7,117 nt of DNA, taken from positions 1 through 7,117 of the forward strand of contig PWHA01000043.1 in the NCBI GenBank assembly GCA_003554685.1, given 5' to 3'. Shown one piece after another: positions 5,909-7,117 of the stretch. Position 1 is the first letter of the stretch, and each line of letters begins with the position of its first letter. Made by a program: the position numbers and the translations under genes. Source of the stretch: Halanaerobiaceae bacterium (GTDB lineage Bacteria > Bacillota > Halanaerobiia > Halanaerobiales > Halarsenatibacteraceae). The notes below the pieces were generated by a model. That model did no database searches and was not told the origin of the DNA. It saw only the letters and a list, made by a program, of their open reading frames with translations.

Positions 5909-6478
5909 TTGACTGAGCAGGAAATAAAAGATATGCTTATTGATAGTGGTGCTCTGCTTGAAGGGCATTTTCGGCTTACTTCGGGCCTGCATGCTGATAG
6001 GTACATTCAGTGTGCCCGGGTTTTGCAGTATCCAGCCCGGGCAGAAAGGCTTGGCCGGACTGCGGCAGCTGACTGGCAGAACTCAGATATAACTGCTGTA
6101 ATTGGACCGGCCCTGGGTGGGGTGGTGTTTTCCTATGTTACTGCTGCTGCCCTGGGAGTGAGAAGCCTCTTTAGCGAAAGAAAACAGGGTAAGATGCAGC
6201 TCCGCCGGGGTTTTGTCATTCAGCCGGGGGAGAGAATCCTGGTGGTTGAGGATGTTGTAACCACCGGGGGATCGGTCCAGGAGGTTCTGGATCTCCTCCA
6301 GAATTATGAGGTGGATATTGCCGGCATCAGCGCAATAGTCGACCGCAGCGGTGGCGAGGGGGATTTCCCCTTTCCCTTCCATCCTTTGCTGGAGCTTGAG
6401 ATCGGAGCAGTTGAACCGGAAGATTGCCCTCAGTGCCATCAGGGACTGGAAATTTCCCGTCCTGGCAGCAAAAATTAA
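5909..6478 (+). CDS. pyrE: Orotate phosphoribosyltransferase
   Basis: PyrE transfers ribose 5-phosphate from PRPP to orotate, giving OMP for PyrF. The 189-residue protein resembles the shorter orotate phosphoribosyltransferase subfamily first defined in thermophiles and anaerobes. It shows GHFRLTSGLHADRYIQCA (19-36), the catalytic loop FSERKQGKMQLRRGF (88-102) and the PRPP-binding LVVEDVVTTGGSV (111-123), then a C-terminal CPQC pair (C173, C176) before a GLEISRPGS tail typical of this subfamily. The start is TTG at 5909, supported by GGGAGG (5895-5900) 8 nt upstream; no ATG lies nearby in frame, and the next one (residue 9) would cut into the first helix. The gene is detached from pyrD by 261 nt, so it may have its own promoter. 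Function is secure. Confidence 0.96.
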   Translation: MTEQEIKDMLIDSGALLEGHFRLTSGLHADRYIQCARVLQYPARAERLGRTAAADWQNSDITAVIGPALGGVVFSYVTAAALGVRSLFSERKQGKMQLRRGFVIQPGERILVVEDVVTTGGSVQEVLDLLQNYEVDIAGISAIVDRSGGEGDFPFPFHPLLELEIGAVEPEDCPQCHQGLEISRPGSKN

Positions 6479-6683
6479 CCCTGACATAAAATAAATAAAC
6501 CTTGCAAAGAAACAGATTGTAAAGAAACCAAAAAGCAAACAAGGCCTGGCCAGAATCGACTTTATTTTTTCACTCGAATGTGATAAAGTATTAAAGAATA
6601 TATAGACTGAAAAAATAATGAACTGGTGATAGCAGGAATGTTAGGCAATTACCTGGTTTAAAAAATTTTTACTAACAGCATCA

Positions 6684-6714
6684 TTGGACAAATATAAAGT
6701 GGCTAAATTATAAA
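6684..6714 (+). promoter_or_regulatory. Possible promoter for aspartate kinase
   Basis: TGGACA (6685-6690) and TATAAA (6709-6714) are separated by 18 nt in an AT-rich stretch. This would give a leader of roughly 135 nt before the kinase gene. The boxes are moderate matches, and such AT-rich DNA gives false hits easily. Confidence 0.35.
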
Positions 6715-6728
6715 AATAAAATCGGTCA

Positions 6729-6828
6729 ACTGGTAATACTTAAGTAACCGGTGGAGATAGTTATATATTGTTTTCTCAGGCTGTGCAGAGAATTTTAACC
6801 TTATAACTTACCTTATAACTGGTTTTTT
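6729..6828 (+). promoter_or_regulatory. Candidate structured leader or attenuator before aspartate kinase
   Basis: Three nested stems can form: AACCGGT (6746-6752) with ACTGGTT (6818-6824), AGTTATA (6759-6765) with TATAACT (6802-6808), and TTCTC (6773-6777) with GAGAA (6788-6792). The outer stem is followed by TTTT (6825-6828). Its 5' arm can instead form an upstream hairpin, 6729-6734 plus 6737-6739 with 6744-6752. An 11-nt direct repeat ACCTTATAACT (6798-6808 and 6810-6820) gives AGTTATA a second possible partner. The large loop and short U-tract weaken the case, and no known leader class is recognised. Confidence 0.3.
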
Positions 6829-6855
6829 GTTGAACTCTGGATGGAGGAATTAGGT

Positions 6856-7117
6856 ATGGAGATTGTGATTCAAAAGTTTGGAGGAAGCTCTCTTTCGACA
6901 GTTGATAAAATCAAGCAGGTAGCCGGGCAGATCAGCGAGCGGAAGCGGGACAATCTGGGCATTGTGGTGATTGTTTCAGCTATGGGGAATACCACCGACG
7001 AGCTGCTGGAACTGGCCCGGGCTGTAAGCAGTGACCCCGATCCCCGGGAGCTTGACATGCTGCTCAATACCGGAGAGCAGGTTTCTATTGCTCTGCTTTC
7101 TCTGGCCCTTCAGGAGC
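6856..7117 (+). CDS. Aspartate kinase, N-terminal part (partial)
   Basis: The frame from the ATG at 6856 stays open to the window edge (87 residues). It begins MEIVIQKFGGSSLST, the N-terminal KFGGSS signature of aspartate kinases, followed by an IVVIVSAMGNTTDELLELA segment (37-55) and LLNTGEQVSIALLSLAL (68-84), both typical of the catalytic domain. The enzyme phosphorylates aspartate to feed lysine, threonine and methionine synthesis and is usually inhibited through C-terminal ACT domains, which lie outside the window, so the isozyme cannot be named. GGAGG (6843-6847) sits 8 nt upstream. An in-frame ATG at 6841 would overlap that site and is less likely. It shares the substrate aspartate with PyrB, but the 377-nt gap argues for a separate transcript. 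Confidence 0.93.
   Translation, partial: MEIVIQKFGGSSLSTVDKIKQVAGQISERKRDNLGIVVIVSAMGNTTDELLELARAVSSDPDPRELDMLLNTGEQVSIALLSLALQE

Larger units (their letters stand above)
6479..6855 (+). other. AT-rich gap between pyrE and aspartate kinase
   Basis: No gene is seen in 377 nt. There is no strong GC-rich terminator after pyrE; the best hairpin is ACTTTAT (6559-6565) with ATAAAGT (6583-6589), extended by CAC/GTG (6571-6573 and 6580-6582) across a five-T bulge. The second half holds a possible promoter and a nested set of inverted repeats described separately. I see no lysine riboswitch core and no T-box GGUGG motif. Confidence 0.5.

Noticed and set aside
6618..6661. Tiny ORFs in the kinase leader, considered as leader peptides
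   Set aside because: They encode only three to seven residues, with no run of Lys, Thr or Met codons and no well-spaced ribosome binding site.
6479..6855. Lysine riboswitch or T-box in front of aspartate kinase
   Set aside because: I could not find the conserved core motifs of either class by eye; a covariance search would settle it.

Overview
The window carries a nearly complete set of genes for de novo pyrimidine (UMP) synthesis, all on the + strand in the order pyrB-pyrC-pyrF-pyrK-pyrD, then a gap, then pyrE. It is flanked by the 3' end of an IclR-family regulator gene (1-195) and the 5' end of an aspartate kinase gene (6856 to the window edge). The organism looks like an anaerobic Gram-positive-type bacterium (Bacillota or a relative; Halanaerobiales is a guess, not shown). 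The reasons are a class 1B dihydroorotate dehydrogenase with its PyrK flavin/iron-sulfur partner, an ATCase gene with no adjacent pyrI, strong GGAGG-type ribosome binding sites, AT-rich intergenic DNA around moderate-GC genes, and a PyrR-type RNA attenuator.

Region by region: positions 1-195 encode the last 64 residues of an IclR-type effector-binding domain. A near-consensus promoter (192-220) overlaps its stop codon and should start a leader of about 380 nt before pyrB. The first part of that leader (255-402) reads as a PyrR attenuator: a PyrR-binding anti-antiterminator hairpin with the CAGTGA hexaloop, a competing antiterminator, and an 11-bp intrinsic terminator with a U-tract. Genes pyrB to pyrD (608-5647) are overlapping or almost abutting, which suggests one mRNA and translational coupling. 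A 261-nt AT-rich gap precedes pyrE (5909-6478), which starts at TTG. A 377-nt AT-rich gap follows, holding a possible promoter and a nested set of inverted repeats, and then comes aspartate kinase.

How the genes work together: PyrB joins carbamoyl phosphate and aspartate, PyrC closes the ring to dihydroorotate, PyrD/PyrK oxidise it to orotate and pass electrons to NAD+, PyrE adds ribose phosphate from PRPP, and PyrF decarboxylates OMP to UMP. Carbamoyl phosphate synthase (carAB), pyrR and a uracil transporter are not in the window. Rising UMP acting through PyrR would be expected to terminate transcription before pyrB.

I see no wholly undescribed system. The points most worth a second look are the PyrR leader in an operon without pyrR nearby, a 12-bp in-frame minisatellite inside pyrK, the structured leader before aspartate kinase, and the doubtful pyrF and pyrD starts.
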